In this document: positions 53,442 through 62,936 of the stretch, in pieces
How the letters are laid out: each line of letters opens with the position of its first letter
Position numbering within the stretch: position 1 is the stretch's first letter
From: Psychrobacter fulvigenes
GTDB taxonomy: Bacteria > Pseudomonadota > Gammaproteobacteria > Pseudomonadales > Moraxellaceae
Direction: 5' to 3'
NCBI RefSeq assembly: GCF_904846155.1
Contig: NZ_CAJGZP010000001.1
Span: 496,001-560,000, forward strand
DNA: 64,000 nucleotides
Program-made: the position numbers and the translations under genes
The notes under the pieces: generated by a model
What the model was told of the DNA's origin: nothing
Seen by the model: only the letters and a program-made list of their open reading frames with translations
Database searches by the model: none

Positions 53442-54212
53442 CTAATCTTCGTAAACTAGGCCTTGGCCTATCGGGGTAGTGGCCTGAATCAGACCATCTC
53501 GGACATCTGCCACTTCAAGTAACTGGCCTTCGTGCAATAATGCAGCACGGTCACACAGTCTGCGAATGACGCTCATCTCATGAGTAACAATGACAATAGT
53601 CACACCAAGTTGCTCATTAATATCACGCAAACAAGTCAGTAGGCTACGTGTCGTTGCAGGATCAAGTGCGCTGGTTGCTTCATCAGCCAATAAGACTTTT
53701 GGGCTTGGCGCAATAGCACGCGCAATACCGACACGCTGTTTTTGACCACCTGACAACTGCGCTGGATAGTGACCAGCACGATCTGTCAAATCCACAATGG
53801 CAAGACAGTCCATCACACGCTTATAAATATCGCGGCTTGGATAACCTGCAACGGTTAAGTTAAACGCGACATTGTCAAAGACCGTACGGTTTGACATCAA
53901 GTTGAACTGCTGAAAAATCATACCAATATTGTGACGAGCGACACGCAACTCACTAGCTGATAATTTGGTTAAGTCCACGCCATCGATGATGACTTGACCG
54001 CTATCTGGGCGCTCAAGCAAATTGATTAGACGCAGTAAGGTGGATTTTCCTGCTCCTGAATAGCCCATCAGGCCAAATATCTCACCTTGCTTTACAGATA
54101 ACGACGTCGGCTCAACAGCAGTAAACCAATGCGGCTTGCCGTTTTTGTCTTTTATCGATCGGTCGCTTAAAAAGCGCTTGGTCACATCATTTAGGACGAT
54201 CATGTCACTCAT
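53442..54212 (-). CDS. metN: Methionine-type ABC transporter ATPase MetN, short form
   Basis: 256 residues. Walker A GYSGAGKST, Q-loop FQQFNLMSN, signature LSGGQKQR and Walker B VLLADEAT are intact. The protein stops after the ATPase domain (about residue 250). E. coli MetN (343 residues) has a C-terminal NIL/ACT-like domain for methionine transinhibition, and that domain is absent here. The start MSDMIVLND at 54212 is preferred over the upstream ATG at 54257. Confidence 0.9.
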   Translation of the reverse strand: MSDMIVLNDVTKRFLSDRSIKDKNGKPHWFTAVEPTSLSVKQGEIFGLMGYSGAGKSTLLRLINLLERPDSGQVIIDGVDLTKLSASELRVARHNIGMIFQQFNLMSNRTVFDNVAFNLTVAGYPSRDIYKRVMDCLAIVDLTDRAGHYPAQLSGGQKQRVGIARAIAPSPKVLLADEATSALDPATTRSLLTCLRDINEQLGVTIVIVTHEMSVIRRLCDRAALLHEGQLLEVADVRDGLIQATTPIGQGLVYED

Positions 54213-54541
54213 GGAATGCTCAAAATTTAATAGAGTTAGGGTTTGTATCGCGTTCAACTATTGAGACTGCGGATAGCTGAACTCTATACAGATCCATAAT
54301 GGTTTCAAAGCGGTAAAGGCTATTGCAAGTGACAGCGCTGAGTTGATGGCTGCTATCATTAACAATGTAATAAGGGGCGTTAATATAGCATATTATACAA
54401 GGCTTTGGATATGCACATCCGTGACCAACTTATGACAATATAGCCATAAGTCAAATTAAATAGCGAGGTAGGTTAAGTGTTGAGAGGGTATTGGCTAAAA
54501 TGATAAAAAACAGGAGTCTACTTAAGAGCAGTTATATAGGG

Positions 54542-56698
54542 CTAGTCCCGGTCGTTTTGGTAGCTATGGTGAGGGTCATGTTTTACTGGTATGACGACTA
54601 AAAACCGAGTGTGACCGTTGATGGTATCAGTGATGATATGTCCCTGATGCGCAGTAATGATTTGTGATACTAAGGATAAGCCAAGCCCTGAGCCTTTGTT
54701 TTTTTGTTGCAAACGTACAAACGGGCTAAAGATCTCTTCACGTTTGTCTTCAGGAATGCCTGCGCCTTCATCGATGACAGCGAGTACCGCATACTTGGGT
54801 AAAGGTCGTGTCGGCTCTGACTTGGATTTTTTTAGGTGCTTGGAAAACAAACTTTCTTTACGAGGGACGTTGGCAGTTTCGCTTTCATCTGTCGTAGCAC
54901 TTTCATTGATCACATCATTGGCCACAGGTTTAGCGTTACTTACCTTGCTAGCTTTGGGTTCATCGCTTGTACTATCGGCTTTTTGTTGCTGTGCAGTATT
55001 AGGGACGATACTCCAAATAGCCTGTTTGATTTTGTCCGCTATCTCTGTGGTAAATTTACTATAATGATTGATGAGTGATTTATCATTGAGTAAAGAAGCG
55101 CTGGTTTTTAATGAGCCAGAAACTTCGTTCGTTTTTTCAACTGCGTTATTAGACGCATCAGTAGGCAAGGCGTCACTGAGTGAGGCTTCTGAATTAACCG
55201 CACTTTTTTGTTTTTCTTTTTGACTAGGCTCAGCCACAGGACATTCGTTATCGGTGCACTCGGTAGCTGTCTCGTGCAAGCTATCTTCCTCATCAGGAAG
55301 AGCAAGCGTCTCGCCATTTCGATAAATAACGGGCGCTGATAAGATATCTGCTGAATCTGAGGTGTCAGTTTCCGTATCTTGATCAGCCTGCTCGTCAGAG
55401 AGACTGTCAGCATAGTCGTTTAAGAGCTTGGTGCTCGCCGCATCAGGTCTTGGTTCCTCATCGCTGTCAGTCAAGGTATTATAATCCGCAAAGCTGTTGT
55501 CCATGATCGATTGCAACAGATAATCAGGCACGGTATCTGCCTCATCCATGGTTTGCACACCATAAAGTAAGATGGTGACGGGCGGTACACCATGGAGCAT
55601 AGCATTATTGAGTAAATTGCGAATCAAGTGGGTCAGCATGGCTGGCTGGCCGTCAATGACAATGTGCTCACCAATTAATGTCGCTTCTGGATAATGCTGC
55701 CGTTCTTGGTTGATAAGGTCATAAAGATCAACGCGTTCGACCTGCTGCATCACGTGACCTGCATCTAAGCGACTGACCAATAAGATACTTTCAACCAAAT
55801 CGTTCAGTCCTGACAAGTCACGATTGATGGCTTGCGCGCGCTTATCGAACTTAGCTTTGGTATCTGTTGGCATGGCATTTGCGAGCATGTCCATCATTTC
55901 AATCTGTAAACGAATACGTGTGATGGGCGTACGTAACTCATGTGAGGCATGAGCTAAGAGCAAGTTGTTGGCATTGATAAGGTGTTCTATCTTTTGTGCC
56001 GCTTGGTTAAAGCCACGCGCAAGAGACGCAATCTCGTCATTACCGCGACTATTGACACGTACCGTAAAATCACCATCACCCAGTTGTATCATCTGCTGAC
56101 TCATCTGGTTGATGCGCCATGTCATTGAGCGGGCAATCCACCACAAGACGCCTGCCATGATGATGAGCAGCAGCAGGGTGCCAGTAAATAAGTTTAGAGC
56201 GGCAGACAAAGCGGGTTTCTTAGGGGTTAAGCGTGACTCATAGAGTAGGGTATAGCCAGTACTGCTATAGACTTGTGCTTGCTGGATAGCAGGTGCATCT
56301 GAAAAAGAAGGAAAAATACGGGTTAATAAAGAAGGGGTGTCAGGCAACTCTAATGGTAAGTCACTATTGTCTGTCTGCATGAGCAGACGCCCTGTATTGT
56401 CATACAAGCCCATTTTGGCCTGTAATGATTCATCAAAAATATCAAAGCTTTTTTTGACCACTGCCAACATAAAGCGCGCTTGTAGTCGATTGTCTTTACT
56501 GACAGCGACGTTGAGCTCTTGCAAAAAAGGATCAATCTGCCCTAGGATTTGAGTGGCGACTACCTCAGAGCGTATGCCTGCATCTTTATCATGAACCAGC
56601 TGCGTCAATAGCACCATAGCTATCGCAAATAAGATAAGAGCCAGCATGACACTGGCAAATAGCTTAGCGAAAACGGAGCGAAAACCCAGTTGTTGCAT
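54542..56698 (-). CDS. Sensor histidine kinase with ATPase domain split by a ~250-residue insert
   Basis: 718 residues. Two membrane helices (about 13-35 and 165-188) enclose a periplasmic sensor of about 130 residues. A HAMP domain follows (about 190-240), then the H-box LLLAHASHELRTPITR with phosphoryl site H253. The N-box HLIRNLLNNAMLHG is at 357-370, but the G1 box VIDEGAGIPE comes only at 641-650 and the G2 box GSGLGLSL at 669-676. About 250 Ser/Asp/Glu/Lys-rich residues (about 385-633) sit between N and G1, where normal kinases have 20-40. The response regulator gene lies about 100 bases upstream in the same orientation. Confidence 0.9.
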   Translation of the reverse strand: MQQLGFRSVFAKLFASVMLALILFAIAMVLLTQLVHDKDAGIRSEVVATQILGQIDPFLQELNVAVSKDNRLQARFMLAVVKKSFDIFDESLQAKMGLYDNTGRLLMQTDNSDLPLELPDTPSLLTRIFPSFSDAPAIQQAQVYSSTGYTLLYESRLTPKKPALSAALNLFTGTLLLLIIMAGVLWWIARSMTWRINQMSQQMIQLGDGDFTVRVNSRGNDEIASLARGFNQAAQKIEHLINANNLLLAHASHELRTPITRIRLQIEMMDMLANAMPTDTKAKFDKRAQAINRDLSGLNDLVESILLVSRLDAGHVMQQVERVDLYDLINQERQHYPEATLIGEHIVIDGQPAMLTHLIRNLLNNAMLHGVPPVTILLYGVQTMDEADTVPDYLLQSIMDNSFADYNTLTDSDEEPRPDAASTKLLNDYADSLSDEQADQDTETDTSDSADILSAPVIYRNGETLALPDEEDSLHETATECTDNECPVAEPSQKEKQKSAVNSEASLSDALPTDASNNAVEKTNEVSGSLKTSASLLNDKSLINHYSKFTTEIADKIKQAIWSIVPNTAQQQKADSTSDEPKASKVSNAKPVANDVINESATTDESETANVPRKESLFSKHLKKSKSEPTRPLPKYAVLAVIDEGAGIPEDKREEIFSPFVRLQQKNKGSGLGLSLVSQIITAHQGHIITDTINGHTRFLVVIPVKHDPHHSYQNDRD

Positions 56699-56799
56699 GC
56701 ATTAATCTCTAGTAATAAATACTTAAAAGTGACTAAACCTGTTAACCGCCATTAACAGTATAAATACCGTGGCGATTAAACAAGCTTAGTCTGTCGTGA

Positions 56800-57522
56800 T
56801 TAAACTTGATCGGTTGCGAACTGATAACCAACACCGCGCACCGTGATGATACGCTTAGGTTGACGAGGGTTATCTTCAATAAGTGCGCGCAAGCGAGAGA
56901 TATGCACATCGATGGCTCGATCAATATTGTCTGAGCTATCGTCATTGGGCATGGCCTGCCACAACTGCTCACGGTTGAGTACCTTGCCTGCATGCGTGGC
57001 AAAGTAGTGCAGCAATTGGAACTGATGGGTAGTCAGGCGTACAGGCTGATCATCGATGGTTACTTCATGACTGTCAGGAAAAACACTTAAGCGTCCAAAT
57101 GTCAGACTATCGGATTGGCTGTCTGCTTGGTTTGGCTGCTCATGGCGACGAATCACGGCACGAATACGTGCCAAAAGCTCACGGGGTTCGAACGGCTTGG
57201 CAATATAATCATCCGCGCCCATCTCTAAACCCAATACGCGATCTGTCGTATCCCCTTTGGCAGTCAACATGATAATAGGCACTTTATTGGTCATATTGCT
57301 TTTATTGCCGCGTATTTTTTGGCAGACTTGCATGCCATCCATATCAGGCAGCATCAAATCTAGCACGACTAAATCAATATCACGCTCTTTGGTGTCTAAG
57401 ATATCAAGACCTTCTTGGCCAAGCCCAGCGTGATGAACATCATAATAATTCATCGTCAAATAATCGCTGATCAATTCAGCCAAATCTGGATCATCTTCAA
57501 TCAATAGGATTTGCTTACTCAT
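56800..57522 (-). CDS. OmpR/PhoB-family response regulator
   Basis: 240 residues. The receiver domain has the acidic pair EDD near residue 10, phosphoacceptor D55 in VVLDLMLPDMDG, and the switch lysine in YIAKPFEP. The C-terminal winged helix (about 135-235) contains LTTHQFQLLHYFATHAGK and RAIDVHISRLRALI. GAGGA precedes the ATG. It is transcribed before the histidine kinase gene and is its evident partner. The overall look is RstA-like rather than PhoB, but regulon identity is not readable from this sequence. Confidence 0.92.
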   Translation of the reverse strand: MSKQILLIEDDPDLAELISDYLTMNYYDVHHAGLGQEGLDILDTKERDIDLVVLDLMLPDMDGMQVCQKIRGNKSNMTNKVPIIMLTAKGDTTDRVLGLEMGADDYIAKPFEPRELLARIRAVIRRHEQPNQADSQSDSLTFGRLSVFPDSHEVTIDDQPVRLTTHQFQLLHYFATHAGKVLNREQLWQAMPNDDSSDNIDRAIDVHISRLRALIEDNPRQPKRIITVRGVGYQFATDQV

Positions 57523-57864
57523 AAAATGTCCTCTAGTAATGGTTATAATGATTGTTATTGTTGGTTGAGCATACGTTTTATCAAGCGATCAGTTTTATCA
57601 AGCAGTCATTGAGAGTGACCGTGACAATTATGCATTATTGCTGTTATCAATATCTATTACAGCTATTAATATCATTAATGTTAACAGCGTTACTGTGTCT
57701 ATTTTGCCTAATATAGACGTTACCAAACAAGACGCCCTTTGTTAATGTTTCTACAGAATGTAACAACTTACTGACTAATAGCTAAATGGTGATAGAAAGG
57801 CGCCTATACTACAGTGCGCTCCCTGCTGTGTCCTAATGCGCTGATCTGTAGTTTATATTGTCTA
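57523..57864. other. Intergenic region upstream of the response regulator
   Basis: 342 AT-rich bases that must hold the promoter of the two-component operon and the end of the adaptor-protein gene. I see no convincing terminator or operator. Confidence 0.35.
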
Positions 57865-59196
57865 TCATGAGATGACTACTTTTTTACCAACAGACTCTAT
57901 TGGTAGATCTGCCAAGCAAATCAGGCTGTCATTGCTGATGCCTGCAATGAGATATTTGCCCGTACTGGGATCATATTTAATAACATCTATCGGCTGACGC
58001 GTCAGACGCTGATTTTGTTTGATAATCCAAACATTGGCAGTCAAGGGTGTCAGTGGCTGATAAGGAGGAGTCTTCAGAGAGGATAGATCCACATCTTGAA
58101 TCGCTTGTTCCGGAACGATATTACCGACAGCGATTTGCCCATAATCGACGCGGCCTATGACTTGCATGCCTAGCTTTAGCTTATCGCGGCTGGCCTCGTT
58201 TTTGACCACACTCACAGAGACCATCAATTCATCTGGCTGCTGCTGACTCGTGCTCAGCTTGCTAACTTGACCTGTAAAAGTTTCTGAGACACCTTTAGCA
58301 GTGAAGTTGACTGTCTGACCGACCGAAAGCTGAGACTCGGCCTGCATAGGTAAGGTAGCGGTAAAGCGTAGATCTTTATCATTGCTTAACCGTAGCAAAG
58401 GTTTGCCAGCAGCAACTTGTTGCATGTTCTCCACGTATAGCGTGTCCACGCGCCCTGAAAAGCTAGCATACACTACAATAGGTGGCTGTGTTGACTGTTG
58501 TGAGCTGGTTATATCCTGATCCTGTGCATCAGTAGATTTATTGTTATCTACATTAGCATCAATTGCTATGCTAGCGTTATTCGATGTTTCAGGCACAGGA
58601 GTGTTATTGGTATTGTCATTGGTTTTTGATTCATCGGTGGCTGTCTCATTGAGCTTACCATCAGCGTTGCTCGCGCTACTATCATTTGCTTTGCTTTCTT
58701 GTTTACTTTCTTTCTTACTTTCTTTCTTACTCTCTTTTATGTCATCAGACACTTGCTCTGCTGAGCTTTTTTTAGTTGCTGTTGGCTGCTTAGGCTTAGC
58801 CTCTGAGTCTGAAGGCGTGGTCTTATTGCTTCCTACACGTTCATGTTGCTGTAAGAGTAGTAAAGGCGCGCCATCCTCTACCCATTGACCTTCTTTGACC
58901 AGTATTTTTTGTACGCTGACATCACGAGTGGTGACAAATCGCGACTGCTGGTTTGGCTCAATGGTGCCTTGCAATCCAAGACTGGGCTGATAGCGTGAAG
59001 GTTTGATATTCAGTATATAGTCTGATGACATGGTGACACTGTCAGCATCAATAGTTATAGGCGAGTTTGCCTGCTCACTGTCTTGAGAAAGCTGATGATT
59101 ATCGCTAGGTGAGGGTGGCTGACAAGCACTGACCAATAAAGCCGCTAGCAAAAAAGCACTGTATTTAGAGTATTTAGAAAGTCTCATAGTTGTCAT
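57865..59196 (-). CDS. Periplasmic adaptor (HlyD/RND membrane fusion)-like lipoprotein with split lipoyl domain
   Basis: 443 residues. The signal ends LVSAC with the lipid-carrying cysteine at residue 25. The biotin/lipoyl-like hairpin is recognisable in two halves: RDVSVQKILVKEGQWVEDGA (about 91-110) and FSGRVDTLYVENMQQVAAG (about 246-264). They are separated by about 120 low-complexity Lys/Ser/Glu/Asn residues (120-238) with KKESKKESKQESK repeats, where RND adaptors carry a coiled coil. A beta-barrel domain and a C-terminal domain follow. No inner-membrane pump is encoded next to it, so its partner is unknown. Confidence 0.72.
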   Translation of the reverse strand: MTTMRLSKYSKYSAFLLAALLVSACQPPSPSDNHQLSQDSEQANSPITIDADSVTMSSDYILNIKPSRYQPSLGLQGTIEPNQQSRFVTTRDVSVQKILVKEGQWVEDGAPLLLLQQHERVGSNKTTPSDSEAKPKQPTATKKSSAEQVSDDIKESKKESKKESKQESKANDSSASNADGKLNETATDESKTNDNTNNTPVPETSNNASIAIDANVDNNKSTDAQDQDITSSQQSTQPPIVVYASFSGRVDTLYVENMQQVAAGKPLLRLSNDKDLRFTATLPMQAESQLSVGQTVNFTAKGVSETFTGQVSKLSTSQQQPDELMVSVSVVKNEASRDKLKLGMQVIGRVDYGQIAVGNIVPEQAIQDVDLSSLKTPPYQPLTPLTANVWIIKQNQRLTRQPIDVIKYDPSTGKYLIAGISNDSLICLADLPIESVGKKVVIS

Positions 59197-59597
59197 TATC
59201 GGCCATCATCATAAACGTTATTTTATTATATAGACAATGGCAACAAGGTGCGATAACTAAGCATTATTATCTTGGTATTATCATCTTGGCATAATAGTCT
59301 TCTATTTGTCTTTCAACATGAGTGACTTATGACCGTTATTGGAGATAGGGAAGATTTAGGTCACTAGAAAACTCTGTAGAACTATGATAGAACGAGGGCT
59401 GAATACTTAATTGATACATACACGTTACAAACAAGTATAAGGCTGTAAAAATAGTATTTATAAGGCCGCAAACCTATAGACTGTGAACGCTGCGTCTATA
59501 GATAGTATTAACCAAATGATGCGAGTCAGTAACAAAGTGGGTATAGTAGCTCATGATTACTGCAATTTATGACAATTGTCCTTTTAAGGATATTCAT
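59197..59597. other. Intergenic region upstream of pilG, first part
   Basis: About 400 bases between the divergent adaptor gene and the pil promoter. No gene or strong hairpin is visible. It could hold activator sites for the sigma-54-like promoter that follows. Confidence 0.35.
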
Positions 59598-59613
59598 TGG
59601 CACGGATAGTGCA
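59598..59613 (+). promoter_or_regulatory. Sigma-54-like promoter upstream of pilG
   Basis: TGGCACGGATAGTGCA matches the -24/-12 consensus TGGCACG-N4-TTGCW with GG and GC at the required spacing and one mismatch (G for T at the first base of TTGC). It lies about 160 bases upstream of the pilG start. Confidence 0.6.
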
Positions 59614-59772
59614 TATATTTTGACTAGGCGACTTCCTAAGATATGAGTTTTTGCTATAACAAAGTAACTATCTTATACAAGCGCTTATCAATAGGAACCA
59701 AAGCAAATCAATGCAGAATACAGCTGATGATAGTTGTATTAAGAATAAACAGTCGTTCATAGGACAATGATA

Positions 59773-60153
59773 ATGGAAAATAATTTTGAAGGGTTGAAGG
59801 TCATGGTCATCGATGATTCAAAGACCATTCGCCGTACCGCGGAGACCTTATTACAAAAAGTAGGCTGTGAAGTTGTCACGGCTATCGATGGTTTTGACGC
59901 GTTAGCAAAAATCGTTGATAACAATCCAGATATTATCTTTGTCGATATCATGATGCCGCGTCTCGATGGCTATCAGACTTGTGCATTGATCAAAAACAAT
60001 CCTGATTATGCTGACAAGCCCGTCATTATGCTGTCATCAAAAGATGGGTTGTTTGATAAGGCACGTGGCCGTATTGTCGGTTCTGATGAGTATCTGACCA
60101 AACCTTTTAGTAAAGATGAACTGTTTGATGCGATTAACCAGTATCGCTCGTAG
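59773..60153 (+). CDS. pilG: Type IV pilus response regulator PilG
   Basis: 126 residues, a single CheY-like receiver. The acid pair is in VIDDSKT, the phosphoacceptor is D58 in FVDIMMPRLDG, and the switch lysine is in LTKPFSKDE. PilG promotes pilus extension in the Pil-Chp pathway. AGGA at 59761-59764 is eight bases from the ATG at 59773 and too close to the ATG at 59767, so the later start is used. First gene of pilGHIJ-chpA. Confidence 0.92.
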   Translation: MENNFEGLKVMVIDDSKTIRRTAETLLQKVGCEVVTAIDGFDALAKIVDNNPDIIFVDIMMPRLDGYQTCALIKNNPDYADKPVIMLSSKDGLFDKARGRIVGSDEYLTKPFSKDELFDAINQYRS

Positions 60154-60349
60154 CTGTCAAATTTTGGCACAGTAAACTAAGAATAAAAATAGATGTAGAT
60201 AAGCAGTGACAAGATAGGCAAATAGGCAATAGGAAGCGACGATGCTTTTGAGACGCTAATAAGTGCTTAGCATGAGAGTAAAAGACGTCATTTTATTGTC
60301 TCTAATAATAATATCCTAGCGGATATCATCAAATACAAAGGAAATACCC

Positions 60350-60712
60350 ATGACAACTGTATTAGTCATTGACGATTCGCCATCTGAAATGGCGAAATTT
60401 CGTGACATGCTTGCAAAAAACAACTTTCAAGTATTGGAAGCAGTTAATGGTGAGCAAGGCTGCGCGATGGCAGCTGAACATTTGCCAGACGTAATTTTGA
60501 TGGATGTGGTGATGCCTGAAATGAATGGTTTTCAAGCGACACGCAAAATTACTCGTGGTAAAACAACGGCTCATATTCCAGTCGTAATGATCAGTACCAA
60601 AAACCAAGAAACTGATCGTGTGTGGGGTAAGCGTCAAGGCGCGAAAGAATATCTTACCAAGCCGGTTGATGAATCTGAGCTGATGCGCATTATTCGTTCG
60701 GTAACGGAGTAA
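60350..60712 (+). CDS. pilH: Type IV pilus response regulator PilH
   Basis: 120 residues, a second CheY-like receiver with phosphoacceptor D52 in ILMDVVMPEMNG and the PilH-typical KNQETDRVWGKRQGAKEYLT. PilH opposes PilG in twitching control. It is separated from pilG by 196 non-coding bases and is followed almost directly by pilI. Confidence 0.93.
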   Translation: MTTVLVIDDSPSEMAKFRDMLAKNNFQVLEAVNGEQGCAMAAEHLPDVILMDVVMPEMNGFQATRKITRGKTTAHIPVVMISTKNQETDRVWGKRQGAKEYLTKPVDESELMRIIRSVTE

Positions 60713-60715
60713 CTT

Positions 60716-61243
60716 GTGGCCTCTAAAGGATTTATTGAGCTTTTACGTTTAGCTGACTTAGCCAAAACTCGTAGTACAGGTCTCCAAAGTGGTAAAGGGT
60801 ATGACTGGCGAGGGGTGGTTTTTGAGGTTGGTGACCAGCGTTTGGTTGCACCGATGGGAGAGGTATCTGAGGTGTTAAATATGCCTGAATATACCAGTAT
60901 GCCTATGGTGGAGCCTTGGTTGTTAGGTCTAGCAAACATACGTGGACGCTTATTACCTTTAACAGATTTACCGCAGTTTTTACATCTACCTAATCGTCAG
61001 CAAAAGAAACAACGTAAAGTTTTGATTATTGATAATAGCACTGTGTTTTCAGGTTTAGTAGTAGATAAGGTGATTGGTATTGAGCAGTTCACGCGTAGTC
61101 AATATCGCGCTGAAACCCTTGATAGTGACTCACCATTTGCCCCTTATAATCATGGCAAGTTTGTCAAAGACCAACAAGACTGGTTCGTCTTTATGCCAAG
61201 CTTGTTGGCCAAAGATCCACGCTATATTGATGCCGCTATGTAA
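60716..61243 (+). CDS. pilI: CheW-like adaptor PilI
   Basis: 175 residues with a CheW domain (about 35-170) containing VAPMGEVSEVLNMP and WLLGLANIRGRLLPLTDL. It couples the receptor PilJ to the kinase ChpA. The start codon is GTG at 60716, four bases after the pilH stop, with GGAG inside the end of pilH, so translation is coupled. Confidence 0.92.
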   Translation: MASKGFIELLRLADLAKTRSTGLQSGKGYDWRGVVFEVGDQRLVAPMGEVSEVLNMPEYTSMPMVEPWLLGLANIRGRLLPLTDLPQFLHLPNRQQKKQRKVLIIDNSTVFSGLVVDKVIGIEQFTRSQYRAETLDSDSPFAPYNHGKFVKDQQDWFVFMPSLLAKDPRYIDAAM

Positions 61244-61446
61244 ATTGAAACAACTTATATAAGTATGGCTTGTTATCTGTTTTGATGCAGGTAAAGCAAA
61301 GCAGGAATGACTGAAATAGCACATTAAAGTGTCTACACCCACAAAAAAGAAATTTGATGGCCGAGAGATGTCTTTTATTGGCTAATAATAATTAGCAAAG
61401 CCAGTCATGATACGACTTAAACGACCGTTTGGAAGGAATAAGCACG

Positions 61447-62856
61447 ATGAGTGATGTTACAAAAAGCCCTGTAGCTGGCGCCAGTCAAAACATCTCAGGT
61501 ACTGAGGATTCTAAAAATAAGTGGAAGATTCTATTAGGAGTTTTTGCCTTAGTGAGTGTGGCCTCTTTGATTTGGGCAATCAACTCAATAGCAACGGTAA
61601 GTAATTACTTAAGTGAAGTTGAGCGTGATGTTTTGACCCATAGTGGCATAATATGGGCAGCCATTCTGTTCTTGATCGGCTTGCTCGGTATTCTACTGAC
61701 CCTAACGCAGCTATTTAAAAATCGCGGCGGTGCTGAGCGCTTATTAATCGAAAAAGAAACCCTACGGCGCCGACAAGAAGCGGAAACGGAGTCTGAGCGC
61801 GCCCGTCAAATCCAAGAAGAAAACGAGCGTAATCAGATGGCGATTTTGCGCCTACTTGATGAGCTCGGCGATTTGGCTGAAGGTGACTTGACGGTTAACG
61901 CCACGGTATCAGAAGACTTTACTGGTGCGATTGCTGACTCGGTAAACTTCGCGATTGATCAATTGCGTCAGTTGGTATTGGTTATTAACAGTACTGCTGA
62001 CCGCGTTTCTCAGTCCTCTGAACAGACTCAGATGAGTGCTGTTGAGCTCGCTGAGGCTTCTGAGCATCAGGCTCAAGAGATTGCTGGTGTTTCTACTGCT
62101 ATTAATGAGATGGCGATGTCTATTGACCAAGTATCGACCAACGCTACGGAATCTGCAGGCGTTGCGCAGCGCTCAGTTGCTATTGCTTATAATGGCGCGG
62201 AAGTAGTACAGCGCTCCATTGAAGGTATGAACGTTATTCGTGATCAGATTCAAGAAACCTCAAAACGAATCAAGCGCTTGGGTGAATCATCGCAAGAGAT
62301 TGGTGATATCGTAAGCTTGATTAATGACATTGCCGATCAGACCAACGTCTTGGCATTAAACGCTGCCATTCAGGCTTCGATGGCCGGTGAAGCTGGGCGT
62401 GGTTTTGCGGTCGTTGCTGATGAGGTTCAGCGTCTGGCTGAGCGTTCAGCCAACGCCACCAAGCAGATTGAAACCCTAGTCAAAACCATTCAGGCAGATA
62501 CCAGCGAAGCGGTCATGTCGATGGAATCAACCACCTCTGAAGTAGTGCGCGGGGCGCGCTTAGCAAAAGATGCTGGTGAAGCGCTAGAGGAAGTACAAAG
62601 TGTCTCAAACACCTTGGCCGACTTGATTCAAAACATCTCTGATGCCGCGCAGCAACAGGCCAAGTCTGCCGGTCATATTTCGAATACCATGAACATCATT
62701 CAAGATATTACCTCACAGACATCATCAGGTACTATGGCGACAGCGCGCTCTGTCGGTGAGTTGAGCGAGATGGCTGCTGCGCTACAAGAGTCTGTAACGG
62801 GCTTTAAGCTATCGAACGAAGATGATCATTTAGATAGCATTGACGAGCGTTTTTAA
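61447..62856 (+). CDS. pilJ: Methyl-accepting chemotaxis protein PilJ, short periplasmic loop
   Basis: 469 residues. Two membrane helices (about residues 27-47 and 68-90 from this start) are joined by only about 20 residues. The cytoplasmic part has a coiled coil, a HAMP-like region ([15 protein letters not shown]) and the signalling tip [20 protein letters not shown] followed by [13 protein letters not shown]. aeruginosa PilJ is 682 residues and carries large periplasmic PilJ domains; these are missing here. GGAAGGA precedes the ATG at 61447; an in-frame TTG at 61429 is less likely. Confidence 0.92.
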   Translation: MSDVTKSPVAGASQNISGTEDSKNKWKILLGVFALVSVASLIWAINSIATVSNYLSEVERDVLTHSGIIWAAILFLIGLLGILLTLTQLFKNRGGAERLLIEKETLRRRQEAETESERARQIQEENERNQMAILRLLDELGDLAEGDLTVNATVSEDFTGAIADSVNFAIDQLRQLVLVINSTADRVSQSSEQTQMSAVELAEASEHQAQEIAGVSTAINEMAMSIDQVSTNATESAGVAQRSVAIAYNGAEVVQRSIEGMNVIRDQIQETSKRIKRLGESSQEIGDIVSLINDIADQTNVLALNAAIQASMAGEAGRGFAVVADEVQRLAERSANATKQIETLVKTIQADTSEAVMSMESTTSEVVRGARLAKDAGEALEEVQSVSNTLADLIQNISDAAQQQAKSAGHISNTMNIIQDITSQTSSGTMATARSVGELSEMAAALQESVTGFKLSNEDDHLDSIDERF

Positions 62857-62936
62857 GTCGTTGACTAGGTATTAATGCGATAAAGCGGCTGTTAGCATGG
62901 CAAAAAATCAGTGCATAAACGAGTTAGGATAACCCT

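Noticed and set aside
54542..57522. Two-component pair as PhoB/PhoR, given the Pho boxes in the window
   Set aside because: The kinase has a periplasmic sensor between two helices and no PAS domain, unlike PhoR, and no pst genes are adjacent.
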